From: Trileptium ribeirensis
Taxonomy: Eukaryota > Nematoda > Enoplea > Enoplida > Thoracostomopsidae
Direction: 5' to 3'
DNA length: 64,000 bases
NCBI GenBank assembly: GCA_030248225.1
Contig: JASANE010003112.1
Span: 100,282 to 164,281, forward strand
Under the pieces are notes generated by a model. That model was not told where the DNA came from. It did not search any database and saw only the letters and a program-made list of their open reading frames with translations. The position numbers were made by a program, and so were the translations under genes. Position 1 is the stretch's first letter, and each line of letters starts with the position of its first letter. Of this stretch, positions 1 through 12,649 are shown piece by piece.

Positions 1-2660
1 CCGAGATGGCAACTTGATTTTAGCCGCAGAGTAATGTGTTCCCGCACATTTTTGCGCCGAATCTTAGTTGATCAAAACGCGTTTCTTAACAAGGGTTAAG
101 CGAAGTAGTAGAACAGGATGGTTACTGAGGTCACCTCAAGTTTACTCGTGCGAAAAAGCAAACTCAATTTCTTTGTTTTCTATACAAAATTTATAAATTA
201 ATATTTTTAACATAAATATCTTAAGCAGAAAGTAAATCCATCTGCACTATTTTAATCACTATATACATAATGTACTATATATAGGGTTATTGTCCATGGC
301 ATCTAAGCACAAGTTAAATCAGTCTACACTATTTTAACCACTATATAGAGTATCTTGAAAATCATAAATGTATATAACATGGTTATATATGGATGAGGTA
401 TATAAAAAGGCATATTCGTAGGATCAGTCTAATATTAAAAATTACCATGCTAAAAATATTCAAACAGTGTAACTCACAGACGCCGCGGCATTTTATGCAT
501 TAATATGCTTACTACATAATTGGGATTTGGCATATTTTTTATGGCTATTATAAGGGTTAGTTTTTAAAAACTTTGTGTGAGAAGGTATATATTTCGGAAC
601 GCGCAATGAACTTTAATTACTAAAACATTGTTTTAGAATTTCACATGAGAAAACATATGATTTTACATTTTCACATCGTAGCATTGTTCCTGGTAAAAAA
701 CCATGCATTCACTGAGACAAGATATAATTTATAAACAAATGACAAAATCGTTTGTATCGTCGGCATCGTACAATTAGTATGAACGTAGTCAAAAATGTTA
801 CACTGTACAACTGCGATAATATATCTTTGTTGAAATATAGTCTAACGAGTTATCCTTCATGTCTATGAACCTGTAGTTGATTTGGTACAAAAATTGGGTT
901 TTTCACGAATCTAGGGTAGTGAAAGGCCAACAGTAGGTGGGAATGGATTTTGCTTACCGCGTACACAATCGTGCAATACAAATTCTATTACTAGTGTCGA
1001 TACAAGATTATTATATTATTGACGATAAAGCATTAAATAGCTAAATGAGTTCAACTAAGATCACATAGTTAATAAAGAAAAGTACTAATAGCCATAACTA
1101 ATGCTTAGTCAAAGAAAGGACTATTTACCAATACAGTTTGTGCTTTCGAGACATCATATAGTACTTGTTGTCTCCAGTTGGCAGTGACTTATTAGGCTCT
1201 TCGCTTCGAACTTTTTTGTAAAAGATATTTTGAAAAAAAATTTACGTTATAAAACGAATAAAAATTTGAAGATGGCGAGTAAACCTAAGTTAGACGCAAC
1301 ATTATTTCGTTTTCCATTTTAATGCCAAGTTCTTTTTATACTCAACTGAATTACGTCAGTTCATCACTTACAGCTTGCCATGTTCCAACATAAATACTTG
1401 AAAAATATTTATTGGGTAACAAATATTTCCACAGAAATGAATCTTGGATAGTTGCCACAATGTAGTATCATGTTTTATCTCTCTCATCCTATGATTATAG
1501 TATAATATTTTGCCTCTCGAAGTTTAACGCTCGGTCGCGGCTCACAATTGAACATCAAAATTTGTCCTACGGCGCTCTTGTCAAGTTTTGCCTCTATGTT
1601 GTTGGAGTGAAAGAACTTGATGAGAGTCTTTTCCCGGGTCTCTACCTTCAGCCCCGCCAGCCCGAAATTGGCCAATTTTGAAAGACACAGGGACAATTTT
1701 GATTCTATGTGATTCAATTCAGAAAATATTGGAATTTTTTGTTATTAGGGCTAAATGTGGTACCGAAATATTTCCAAAATTTGACAAATAAACGTATATT
1801 TTTATGTATCATTCTAACCGTATTGATGGCAAAATTGGCAGAACCGCTCTACTTGAACGACTTAAGCTTAGGATTGGGGCGTAGACCCCTCCTATTTACA
1901 CATAAAGTGTATAATTCCATTAACCAACAACTGAGCGTATTCTCCTTATAAAAAGCTTCTTGTTGCCCAAAAATCTACAAACTCTCTAAATCAGGCCATA
2001 ATTGGCATTGTATGAACACTCTGAACCGCCTGGTACAACTAGGCTTATCGGGTGAAACGGTGGATATGCTCATTATGACTACTATACTGTATGATAAACA
2101 TTATCCATTCAATGCCTTTAGTTACACACAATAAATATATCTTGATTAATTTTTTTAACGATTTCCAAAAAATAATTTTTATTTTATCTCCAGAACAGAA
2201 AAAACCACCCTAAAGACAAATGCAAAATTTCGTAGCTCTGGGCAACTATTGTAGTCAGCCGTTCATACCCATTCTCAAAGCAACTATGTCAGGCAGTGTT
2301 AGGAAACGACACTGCATATCGACGTGGCCGTATAATTTTCCGGCTGTTAACTACCGCAAATCCGTCATCTGGTCGTTAGCAACTTTCGGCCGTTGACATT
2401 CGCGACAAGCAGTTAGTGGACTGTCGGTCGGCACACCATAGAATGTATCCGTTTCCTCCTGTACAACAAGTGAATTAAACCACACTACTGCTACTTTTTG
2501 ATGTATAATTAATTGTTTATAAGCAACATGCATGGATTTTGTACCGTCTACTACCATCTTTAAGATATTTAAGCATAATACATATATATTTATTGTTAAC
2601 CTAATATGCGTATACATACCCATGGGCGTTACCTCTGAGGCTCCCAACCCCTCCCGGGGA
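1..2660 (+). repeat. Left arm of giant palindrome
   Basis: The sequence from base 1 reads as the reverse complement of the sequence ending at 5760. For example CCGAGATGGCAACTTGATTT at the start is matched by the complement at 5741-5760. Pairing continues to about 2660, just inside GAGGCTCCCAACCC. Differences between the arms are scattered substitutions and small indels (for example near 1125 versus 4635 and near 2480 versus 3285), so the arms are similar but not identical. No credible protein is encoded; the small open frames here are mirrored in the other arm without codon-like conservation. Because pairing starts at base 1, the true outer end may lie before the window. Confidence 0.93.
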
Positions 2661-3112
2661 CCCGGCTACCACCCCCTGACTGGACATCCGACCCCTACTT
2701 TGAGCCGACGAGGGCGCCGAAAGCGTGTAAGTCTTCTCGGGGCACCCTGACGCCCCCACCTCCTCAGATGTCGAATTCCTCGCCGGCTGGCCAACACTTG
2801 GGACTTAGAACCTTGCTCCGTGTTTGAATATCGTCAATAGTTAGTGAAAGACCTCAAATCTGGCCGTCGCGGAAAAAACTTACATGTAGTACAACAGCCT
2901 GTATTTTAGCCGCTTCATTGTACGCCATGCTAAACCCTCGTATACAAAGCGATTTTTGAACAAATTACTAAAGAAGCATTTACGAATAATGAACTGCTGT
3001 CGTTGTAAGAAACTTTTGGGCTATCTGTTTGTTGGCTCCAGTCGTTCTGCCGTCACGACACAGAGCTCCCCAGAACATGCTCGGCGCCCCTAGGTCAGAG
3101 TCAAGCAATTCG
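2661..3112. other. Loop (spacer) of giant palindrome
   Basis: This is the unpaired centre between the two arms, about 450 bases. Its first 120 bases are GC-rich, unlike the AT-rich arms. The part at about 2890-3030 resembles 7835-7965 (shared stretches around TTTTGAACAAATTACTAAAGAAGCATTTAC), which links the palindrome to the repeat field immediately downstream. No gene is recognised. Confidence 0.75.
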
Positions 3113-5760
3113 TGCGGGAGGGTTAGGAGCCTCAGAGGTAACGCTCCCATGGGTATGTATACGCATATTAGGTTAACAATAAATATATATGTATTATGCT
3201 TAAATATCTTAATATGGTAGTAGACGGTACAAAATCCATACCTAATAGTTGCTTATAAACAATTTATTAATTATACATCAAAAAGTTGCATGTAGCGTGG
3301 TTTTAATTCACTTGTTGTACAGGAGGAAACGTATACATTATGGTGTGCCGACCGACAGTCCATTACTGCTGTCGCGAATGTCAACGGCCGAAAGTTGCTA
3401 ACGACCAGATGACGGATTTGCGGGTAGCCAACAGCCGGAAAAGATTATTTACGGCCAGTCGATAGATTGCAGTGTCGTTTCCTAACACTGCCTGACATAA
3501 GTTGCTTTGATAATGGGTATGAACGGCTGACTACAATAATTGCCGAGCTACGAAATTTTGCATTTGTCTTTAGGGTGGTTTTTTTCTGTTCTGGAGATAA
3601 AATAAAAATTATTTTGGAAATCGTTAAAAAATTAATCAAGATATATTTATTGTGTGTAACTAAAGGCATTGATGGATAATGTTTATCATACAGTATAGTA
3701 GTCATAATGACATATCCACCGTTTCACCGATAAGCCTAGCTGTACCAGGCGGTTCAGAGTGTTCATACAATGCCAATTATGGCCTGATTTAGAGATTTTG
3801 TAGATTTTTGGGCAACAAGAAGCTTTTTATAAGGAGAATACGCTCAGTTGTTGTCGGGCTAATGAAATTATACACATTTATGTGAAATGAGGGGCTACTC
3901 CCCAATCCTAAGCTTAAGTCGTTCAAGTAGAGCGTTTCTTCCAATTTTGCCATCAATACGGTTAGAATGATACATAAAAATATACGTTTATTTGTCAAAT
4001 TTTGGAAATATTTCGGTACCACATTTAGCCCTAATAACAAAAAATTGATATTTTCTGAATTGAATCACATAGAATCAAAATTGTCCCTGTGTCTTCAAAA
4101 TTGGCCAATTTCGGGCTGGCGGGGCTGAAGGTAGAGACCCGGAAAAGACTCTCATCAAGTTCTTTCACTCCAACAACATAGAGGCAAAACTTGACAAGAG
4201 CGCCGTAGGACAAATTTTGATGTTCAATTGTGAGCCGCGACCGAGCGTTAAACTTCGAGAGGCAAAATATTATACTATAACATAGGATGAGAGAGATAAA
4301 ACATGATACTACATTGTGGCAACTATCCAAGATTCATTTCTGTGGAAATATTTGTTACCCAATAAATATTTTCAAGTATTTATGTTGGAACATGGCAAGC
4401 TGTAATGATGAACGACGTAATTCATTCAGTATAAAAAGAACTTGGCATTAAAATGGTAAACAATAATGTTGTCTAACTTAGGTTTACTCGCCATCTTCAA
4501 ATTTTTATTCGTTTTATAACGTAAATTTTTCAAAATATCTTTTACAAAAAAGTTCGAAGCGAAGACCTAATAAGTCACTGCCAACTGGAGACAACAAGTA
4601 CTATATGATGTCTCGAAAGCACAAATGTATTGGTAAAAGTCCTTTCTTTGACTAAGCATTAGTTATGGCTATTAGTACTTTTCTTTATTAACTATGTGAT
4701 CTTAGTTGAACTCATTTAGCTATTTAATGCTTTATCGTCAATAATATAATAATCTTGTATCGACACTAGTAATAGAATTTGTATTGCACGATTGTGTACG
4801 CGGTAAGCAAAATCCATTCCCACCTACTGTTGGCCTTTCACTACCCTAGATTCGTGAAAAACCCAATTTTTGTACCAAATCAACTACAGGTTCATAGACA
4901 TGAAGGATAACTCGTTAGACTATATTTCAACAAAGATATATTATCGCAGTTGTACAGTGTAACATTTTTGACTACGTTCATACTAATTGTACGATGCCGA
5001 CGATACAAACGATTTTGTCATTTGTTTATAAATTATATCTTGTCTCAGTGAATGCATGGTTTTTTACCAGGTAACAATGCTACGATGTGAAAATGTAAAA
5101 TCATATGTTTACTCATGTGAAATTCTAAAACAATGTTTTAGTAATTAAAGTTCATTGCGCGTTCCGAAATATATACCTTCTCACACAAAGTTTTTAAAAA
5201 CTAACCCTTATAATAGCCATAAAAAATATGCCAAATCCCAATTATGTAGTAAGCATATTAATGCATAAAATGCCGCGGCGTCTGTGAGTTACACTGTTTG
5301 AATATTTTTAGCATGGTAATTTTTAATATTAGACTGATCCTACGAATATGCCTTTTTATATACCTCATCCATATATAACCATGTTATATACATTTATGAT
5401 TTTCAAGATACTCTATATAGTGGTTAAAATAGTGTAGACTGATTTAACTTGTGCTTAGATGCCATGGACAATAACCCTATATATAGTACATTATGTATAT
5501 AGTGATTAAAATAGTGCAGATGGATTTACTTTCTGCTTAAGATATTTATGTTAAAAATATTAATTTATAAATTTTGTATAGAAAACAAAGAAATTGAGTT
5601 TGCTTTTTCGCACGAGTAAACTTGAGGTGACCTCAGTAACCATCCTGTTCTACTACTTCGCTTAACCCTTGTTAAGAAACGCGTTTTGATCAACTAAGAT
5701 TCGGCGCAAAAATGTGCGGGAACACATTACTCTGCGGCTAAAATCAAGTTGCCATCTCGG
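3113..5760 (-). repeat. Right arm of giant palindrome
   Basis: This is the inverted copy of the left arm. Inside both arms, at about 1640-1710 and 4065-4142, is a segment related to dispersed copies near 33.2, 34.3, 36.7 and 37.2 kb (shared core of the type TGTATCTTCAAAATTGAC followed by an AAAGACCC or AGAGACCC motif). The palindrome may therefore have grown from, or contain, a smaller foldback element. Just outside the arm, 5761 onward shows no pairing partner inside the window. Confidence 0.93.
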
Positions 5761-6289
5761 ATTCGTATAAACTACTAATATTTTTGAGAGCGAAAATTTG
5801 TCGAATTTGAATTACGCCTGTTTTGATCGCTAAGACTCTGAGCTTAATCATAGACCCTATTTGTTTGGGATGTCACTTTTTCAAATTTCTCGGCGAATAA
5901 TGAATAATATAAATGCAAATGGATTAGGCACTAGGGAACTAAATTTCTGCATATTAGAAATTGCCAAAATTCTGCTCGAGTACAAAGCACAACTTCTGAC
6001 GCTTGGATTTGATTTTGTCAATTTTCTGTTAGCTAAAAACCTAACAAAAATCAGTATTTTTCCGTAACAAAGGTATGCCAGTCGATATCGGTTATTACAA
6101 AACAGTATGGTTCGTGTGGCCACCTGAATTCTACTCACGCAAAAAGTATACTAAAATTGTGCTTTAATGCATATCTTGTTTTAGTATTAAAATATGTTAT
6201 AAAATTTAGTTGTTTTGTTAAACTTTGCAAACTGGCTTATCATATAAATCTTTGAGCACTTTTTCTAATACCTTGCCAGTCGTTATATT
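5761..6289. other. No gene seen between palindrome and next repeat
   Basis: This is AT-rich sequence with open frames of under 90 codons on both strands that overlap each other and show no recognised domain. I see no RNA gene or regulatory element I can support. Confidence 0.5.
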
Positions 6290-7710
6290 TTTTGTGGGTT
6301 TTATAATGGTTAGTGTTTATAAAAATCTTGTATGATAGTGTCATTTTCATTAAGCGTATGTATTTCGGAACACGTAATGAACTTTAACTTAAATCACTAA
6401 ATCCTCGTTCCGAAATTTTACATGAATAAAGACATGCATTTTACATGATCGTAGTGTTGTTACATTGTATTATTTCTATTACAAAGCGACGAGATACACT
6501 TCAGATTCCGGGTTAAACAGTGGTGACAAAATAATGAATCTTTAGCACTTGATGTTGACAACCATTTGGTAGCATTTTCATCAGACAGTTTTACTTATAA
6601 ATCATAATGAATCATATAACATAGGGAAAATCTGGGCTGTAGGCTCGGTTATAATCTAGAGCCGAATTGCAGCGAGTCGCCCATAATGTCTGAAGAACGG
6701 GAGCCAAACCAGAGATCAGTTGTATCTGCGAGAGCCTGGACTAGCGAGTAAGGAAAATTTGTGATCGTCTCTTAAAAGCTCTTTTATTAAACGACAAACA
6801 TGATTAAAACCACTGATGTATAGCACAATAATCTCCAAAAGCAAGAACAGCCGATATTAAATCAGCTTGGCTATTAAAGCTTTAAAAGCAGTTATATTTT
6901 GGTCGTCTAGCGGTTTATGTCCTCTCTATTTCGCGAACATTTATTATTTTGCGCCTGAGAGCGGTTACAAGATTTCTGAACAGAACCGCACATGGTGGAT
7001 GAGGATCTATTAAGCGTGGCGATCCTACACACCGATTGTCGAACCGAGCTTGACATTCTTCAGGCTATCTTTTTGTTACTTTTTGTATCAGTTAAACTAT
7101 ATATCAGCTTTTCAAGCTTTTAAGGGCTTATGTGTTCCCTTTGGTTCTTTCTTTTGTCAGACTATTATAGTACAATATCAGTTGTTATAATAATGTTCGT
7201 TGTTTGAGAATAGAGCTTTTAATAGCCGAACCAATACTCCACTCTGTCAAACACATCTTGGGTCGGCTCGTAAAATTTCATGGCAGGCTCGACTCGGTCC
7301 TAGAGCTGAGCCAAGCCTAGAGCGCTAATTCTCAGTTATACTGGGGCTTTATTATTATTTTTTATACTACTGTCCTCAGTGCCTCAGTAAAACCTAAGTT
7401 TACTTCTTTTTGAGATCTGAAATTTAAATATTAAAAACGAACGACATATGGTTCAACAACACAATTTCACACGGAATCTGAAGTGTATTTTCTGAACATG
7501 TATAAAGAATAATGCAAGCTAACTATGCTGCGACGTAGCTTGTAAAAAGTATATTTAAGTTAATGTATATAACAAAGTTTCAAAATTTAAGTTAATATTC
7601 ACTACGTGTTTTCGAAATACGTTTTAATGCCAATACCACTTTAACACAGGTTTTTGAACTCTAACCGTCGTAATAGCCATAAAACCATGCGCTGAATGCC
7701 AAAATATTAG
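6290..7710. repeat. Inverted-termini element related to the palindrome arms
   Basis: The left part (about 6290-6620) resembles palindrome-arm positions 540-720 in the same orientation (shared GTATTTCGGAACACGTAATG-type core). The right part (about 7440-7710) is an inverted relative of the left part; the pair shares ATACACTTCAGATTCCG at about 6494 and, reversed, near 7480. The two ends would therefore fold back on each other around a middle of about 800 bases. The left end is also found at 44640-44840 and the right end at 44240-44400. This suggests a dispersed foldback-type family with long terminal inverted repeats and no coding capacity. Confidence 0.6.
6630..7340. mobile_element. AGCC/GGCT-rich non-autonomous element (hAT-like?), nested
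   Basis: This is a stretch rich in variants of GAGCCGAGC and GGCTCGG at both ends, with an AT-rich middle. Related copies lie at 27921-28342 and 44840-45290, sharing segments such as GGAAAATTTGTGATC and a TTTATTATT block flanked by CGAAC/GCC motifs. It sits inside the inverted-termini element above. Low-complexity GC-rich ends beginning with AGAGATGAGAA-like sequence (clear in the 27.9 kb copy) are common in non-autonomous hAT elements. No transposase or clear 8-bp target duplication is seen, so the class is an inference. Confidence 0.4.
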
Positions 7711-8849
7711 AGCCGTTAAGTGTCTTATTTTATGTAGATTTCTTAGTATCAATACAGAAAATGGCAGTGAGTCGGCATTACCTGTGGGTTTGCACGGTTT
7801 ATGTATACTTCAAATATGCTATTTTTACCAATACTTTTGCCGTTGTTTTGTACGCAGTGCAAAGCCTCCATAAGCAAATTGAGCAATTTTTGTTCCGAAC
7901 AAATGCTGAAGAAGCATTTTACTGATATTACATTATCATGGTAATAAGAGAAACATCTTGCCGTCACATTGCCGTTAAGACACCAACCCGCGGTTGAGCT
8001 GCCGATCCGGCTACTGATCGGCTAAGAAGCCGTTGATTAGCCGGCGGGCCGCTGAGCCCTCGGCCAGCCTAAAATTTTATCCACGCTGGCAATTGCTTAA
8101 AACTATTGCAAAACCGTCATATGTCACATTAACAGATAATTATGTAGCATACTGAAATCTGACAAAATGATTGATTTGATGTTTCCGATACTCTATATCT
8201 GTATATTATGCATGCTCAAGGTCCGAGCTGTCAGCAGAGTAGCCGGTGGCACCGGAAGAATGATGTTGGCATTCGGCCTCCCCAGTCTCTAATGGGGATC
8301 AGCCGTTCGGCGATGGGGTGGGGGCGGGTGTGGCGCTTTCCGTAATCATGTGTTCGGCGCCGCCGGGGGGAGGGAGGTAGGATGATCTGCTGCCTGTGTT
8401 TGGAGAGTCGGATAGACTTGGGAACGGTACATCGCGCCGAGGGAGAGGGATCCGCCACCACAACAGTGCCTCCTGTGGACACGTATGATGTATATATAGT
8501 GGACAAAAATAGCGTAGGCAAAATTATTTTTCGGCTCGATATTTTTATCTTGCGCTTTTTAAAACTTTTGTATATATATAACATATAAAACCAATTTGTA
8601 TTGTGAGTAAGTAACTATGTCTGATGTTGGTATTTAGCAATTACCACACTTCAAAGTACATATTCTATGTCGGCCAAACGTTGTTTAGTATAGTGAACAA
8701 ACCTGCAACATACAGTTAGTCTCCGAAAAAAGCATAACATAATCGTACCATAACGCAAAGCTTTCAGTTTCATTAAAATGTATTTTTCGAAAATCGCGTC
8801 ACTTTGTTCAACTTAATTGTGATATGCCTCTGAGTACTTTCCCCAATAC
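7711..8849. repeat. Dispersed repeat fragments, no gene
   Basis: The part at 7835-7965 is a diverged copy of the palindrome loop (2890-3030). About 8000-8080 and 8230-8480 are GC-rich low-complexity patches (CCGGC, GGGGGCGGG). A 117-codon open frame on the minus strand across 8231-8584 comes from the GC-rich patch and has no recognisable domain. I found no supported gene here. Confidence 0.4.
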
Positions 8850-9420
8850 TGTGGCAGTCGGCATATGTTCTTATGACTATTTTAACGGTTAGAGTTCTAA
8901 AACCAGCGTTAGAGTGGTATTAGCGTTAAACTGTATTTCGAAAAAAGTGGTGAAATTAGAAAATTTCGATTTCGAAAATTAGATAATTTCGAAAACTTAG
9001 ATTTTCGAACCTTGTTTACAAAAATTTTACGTGAAGAAGCATACGTATTTTACATGTTACATCGCAGCATTGTTATCTAATAAGTAGCATATCTTTCCTT
9101 TTTATGTCATTCATAAAATGTAACAAAAATTAAGTCGAAATTCGATGAGAAACTGAATACCCATGACATTGACTCGCCTATTCTAATCATTAAAATATAT
9201 GTTGGTGGAATCAGGCTCGGCTTCATAAATAAATCTCTATTCATTCAAAGCCGAGTCCTCAAAATTTTCCTTAATTTATTGTGCTCTGTCCGTGCAGTAA
9301 ATCTTATACCGCATGGAATAAAACAATAGAAATAAAGTATCAACAAGGACTACTTCCGAAACTGAACAAGCTGTATTTCTTAAGAAAACATAAGAAAGTT
9401 TCTCGTATTCCATAATTTAT
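8850..9420 (+). repeat. Dispersed repeat shared with 44-46 kb region
   Basis: About 8850-9080 repeats the arm-like segment again (GGTTAGAGTTCTAAAACC, then the GTATTTCGAAA core and ACATCGCAGCATTGTTA). The part at 9190-9370 is clearly related to 45805-45965: both carry CATAAATAAATC, the CAAAATTTTCCTTAATTTA core, and CGTGCAGTAAATCTTATRCC. The order of blocks suggests an old long interspersed element present at both loci. Confidence 0.6.
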
Positions 9421-11814
9421 AAGCCATAATTCTGCAAAGGAAGTTAAGCTTCGGATTTCAAAAAATCGCAAGGAAATTTTGTAAAAATTCATCAGAATTG
9501 GCATAAATCATGTGATAGGGACTTTGTCGTGTCCCTGTATTACATAGCTATGGTTTAAAGTTTGAAGTTAGCTTTTTGCTTATCTTAAATATCTAAAAAC
9601 TCCAATTTGCACAGCAGTTGGGAATTCACCAATCGCGGCTACACACGGTATAACTTTAAGGCATTTCTTTTTTTGTTCACTCCTGCTATTGGACAAAAAT
9701 GTGTGTTATATGGAAAACGTAGATGATGCAGTATTAGATGTATGTGTCCACTTACTCAAAATAAACCAAAATTTCTGACGTTGTCATCAGTCGATTGTTC
9801 AAAAGCGTTGCCGTGTCAAGTAGTTCGCCAGTAATTTCTTGAACGCAGATGTGATCAGAATACTAAAAAGTTTAGCCAGTCGTCAATAACTTCGAAATAT
9901 ACATGTTTTTAATTTATTTATTGCTCTATCACATCAGTTCATACACAAACATTATATATCTATTCCGCTGTACGTTGTGTAGCATTCCAACAATATTTCA
10001 CAGCACACAAAGTACATAGCGTTCCAAGGCGCATTCCCAAATTGGTTATAGGTCGCGATGATACGTAGTCATCCCATAGCCAATATCAACAAACGACTGA
10101 AATGTTTCTGGGTATAATATTGCTTGTCGATATAGACTTAAAACAATTTTTTAACTAGATTTATTACAATGTTGATTTGTAGTCATATAAGAGGGATAAA
10201 TAGTGCCTAAACTTAGGTAATACATAATAGATTACAGAAAAAATGACCATTGAAGAAAAACGTAAAAAAACATAAAAACCTAACGGTACACCATGATGGG
10301 TATGAGCTACGGTCCTTTTGGTTATTAAATTGCACTGACTGGAAGTTAGGATACCATATACGATGTAGTAATCAACATCTTCGATTTCCGTTCCCGTGTT
10401 TCCTCAAAACAATTAACTTTATCAAAAATTTTATTACATATCTAGTTTTCTGTGCATACTGGTTACCATGAGTGTATGCTGAGTAGTATATACAAGCATG
10501 ACCAACATTTTAGATTTATGGGGATCGACATACATATCCCCAGGCATGTATCTCTATATACATATATAGATAATTGATCAACAGGGCAAATTTTTGTTGT
10601 TGCACGCCAAATATATTTCTAAATACTCACATGATAGATCAACTTTCCAAGTTTATAGGGACTACCTATACTGCCGTCGCCAAGTCAAATTTCTGTGGGA
10701 CACGTCCCGCGGTCCTACCTGTCGTTTGCGTTCATGACGTTATCTCAATGTATTTAACGATGGAAAACTGTAATATTTATTGCAGGCTTGCTCGTAGAGG
10801 TAGGGAAGTACCCCTGAAGACTGGACCGGCACACCAGGGGGATAGCTATCACCTCTCTCAGACAGGTTAGCCAACCCACCCAACCCCCCCCCGGAGCCCA
10901 TTGATTCATAGGGCTTTGAGCTGCGCCAGGGGCGCCTCACCGCCACACCTCTGCCCCCGCGTGCCATTCGGCCACCATGGGAGGCCGAAGGGCCCCTGGA
11001 AAGGTCTGATACTTCTCTGGGACCTCGGACCTTGAGTAGGTATGAGCAATTTATTATTTGTCGGAGATAACACATAGAACTGCATCTATTGCCCTATTGT
11101 ACGGTTCTATTGATAACCTATTGTTACTTTTATTCGGTGCGGCGCCGTGTAATCATGACATACACCTGCACGGTCAGGGACTATTTAGCAGAGACAAGAC
11201 TATCAGGACGGAATAATTTAAGGAATAATGATTGGAAACAGACGAAAATATGCTATATGTGGAGCCAGTTGCAGAAAAGCTTATTAGCACATATGGAATT
11301 GGAACCAGGTCAAGTAAACATAGGGTCGCAAAACTGACCGGAGTAGACCAAGTCGGCTTCATAAAGAACACAGATACTATCGTGACGAATTAATCAAGCA
11401 CTACTCCATTACTATCTCGTTGGAACTATGTACTAATACAACTAATGTAAAGGCCAAAACAATGTTACAACCTGACGTATATACTACTGTAAAACAGTCT
11501 CTTGTTTCCACTGCGATCGTACAGCTTTTTTGAATGTTAACAAACTAAAGTTAAATTGAGTTTCTCAAATGTAAATATTGATTTGGATGTAAAAATGGAT
11601 GTAGTTAAAGGATATTCGGATTTGAGCGACTTACCTTCCAAATTTTTTTCTGTTACCCTTAGGCCAAATGGAACATGATTGTTGAAAATTGCCATTTTCA
11701 TAAAATTTTGTCAAATATAAATAAAGTGATTCAAGCTACATGTAACGCATCGTTTTACAAACGAAAAACAAACTCATACCGTACACTAGCGACTATAACA
11801 ATAATTGTAACACA
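9421..11814. other. Gene-poor stretch with one GC-rich patch
   Basis: No protein domain, RNA gene or clear repeat is recognised in most of this stretch. The patch at 10862-11035 is strongly GC-rich (runs of C, CGCCTCACCGCCAC at 10933-10946). That 14-mer occurs again at 40252-40265 beside a phased A-tract block, so this patch is probably a fragment of the composite GC-rich/A-tract repeat family seen at 35-44 kb. Confidence 0.45.
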
Positions 11815-12060
11815 GCTTATATAGTTATAGCCGTGCATCAAAATGACTTAACGCACGTTTAGCTAAATTATCTGTGTTACAAGTTAGTTGTAGCGCAGCC
11901 GGGCGTGCGTCAAGTGATTTGTACGCATGGTTGTGTTGTTTAACTCGTTCAAACTCGTGCTGACGCACTTGTCTGAACTCGTTACAACCGTGCGTACAAA
12001 TCTCTTAACGCACGATGGCTGTGCTACAACTATTACTTATACAGCGATTAAATTTTCGCA
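11815..12060. repeat. Long imperfect hairpin
   Basis: The segment at 11881-11937 (GTTAGTTGTAGCGCAGCC... TTTGTACGCATGGTTGT) is the reverse complement of about 11981-12045 (ACAACCGTGCGTACAAATCT... GGCTGTGCTACAACTATT), with about 55 paired bases. The centre contains AACTCGTT twice, around CTCGTGCTGACGCACTTG. A weaker related segment precedes it (about 11815-11870, also with TTAACGCACG). It could be a MITE-like element or a structured RNA locus; no transposase or target duplication is evident. Confidence 0.65.
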
Positions 12061-12649
12061 TTGAAATTTAAAAATAAATTGAGCCTTACAATTTGCTGAA
12101 GCGTTGATTTCAATTTAGTGTTGTAGTTGATATCTGCATAGAATTCAAGTTCAGAATGTTGTCGAACAGTAACTTTGATCAGTGGATATAAATACCACGG
12201 AATGAAATGTGACATCCTTAAAATTCAAATGAATATTAAATTTAATGGTTCACCTAAGATTTCGTAAGAGAGTTCAGGTTCGTAGCTCGGAACAGGTCCC
12301 AATAAAACACTAAACGTTTTATTTTTAAATGATCAGTCGTCCGTGGATTTCAAAAAGGTCTACGAATCAATCGAATTGATTTTACTTTTTTATTTCCCAT
12401 ATTTATGTGACTTTCGTTGTTCAGTACTATTAATATATCATACGTGAAACTGTTTAGGTTAAATATAACAAACAGTTTTGTTCACCACAGGTTAATGAAG
12501 AATTTGCACATTTTTGCCTTACATTAATTTTAGCAAAAATATGATTGAGCCGCGTAGTTACTAAACTTACGCAAGCTTTCCTGTGTTTATAGCTAAGCGT
12601 TCGCCAAACATAGGATTAGATTATGACAGATTAGATTATCTACATTTAT
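12061..12649. other. No gene seen
   Basis: AT-rich sequence between the hairpin and the tRNA-headed array. Nothing supportable is visible. Confidence 0.5.

Noticed and set aside
1484..4330. Mirrored frames in the palindrome arms (for example 1709-1951 and 3789-4040)
   Set aside because: The frames are the same DNA in two orientations. Differences between arms change and truncate them freely, which gives no sign of coding selection.
8231..8584. 117-codon minus-strand frame
   Set aside because: It arises from a GC-rich low-complexity patch and has biased composition; no domain is seen.
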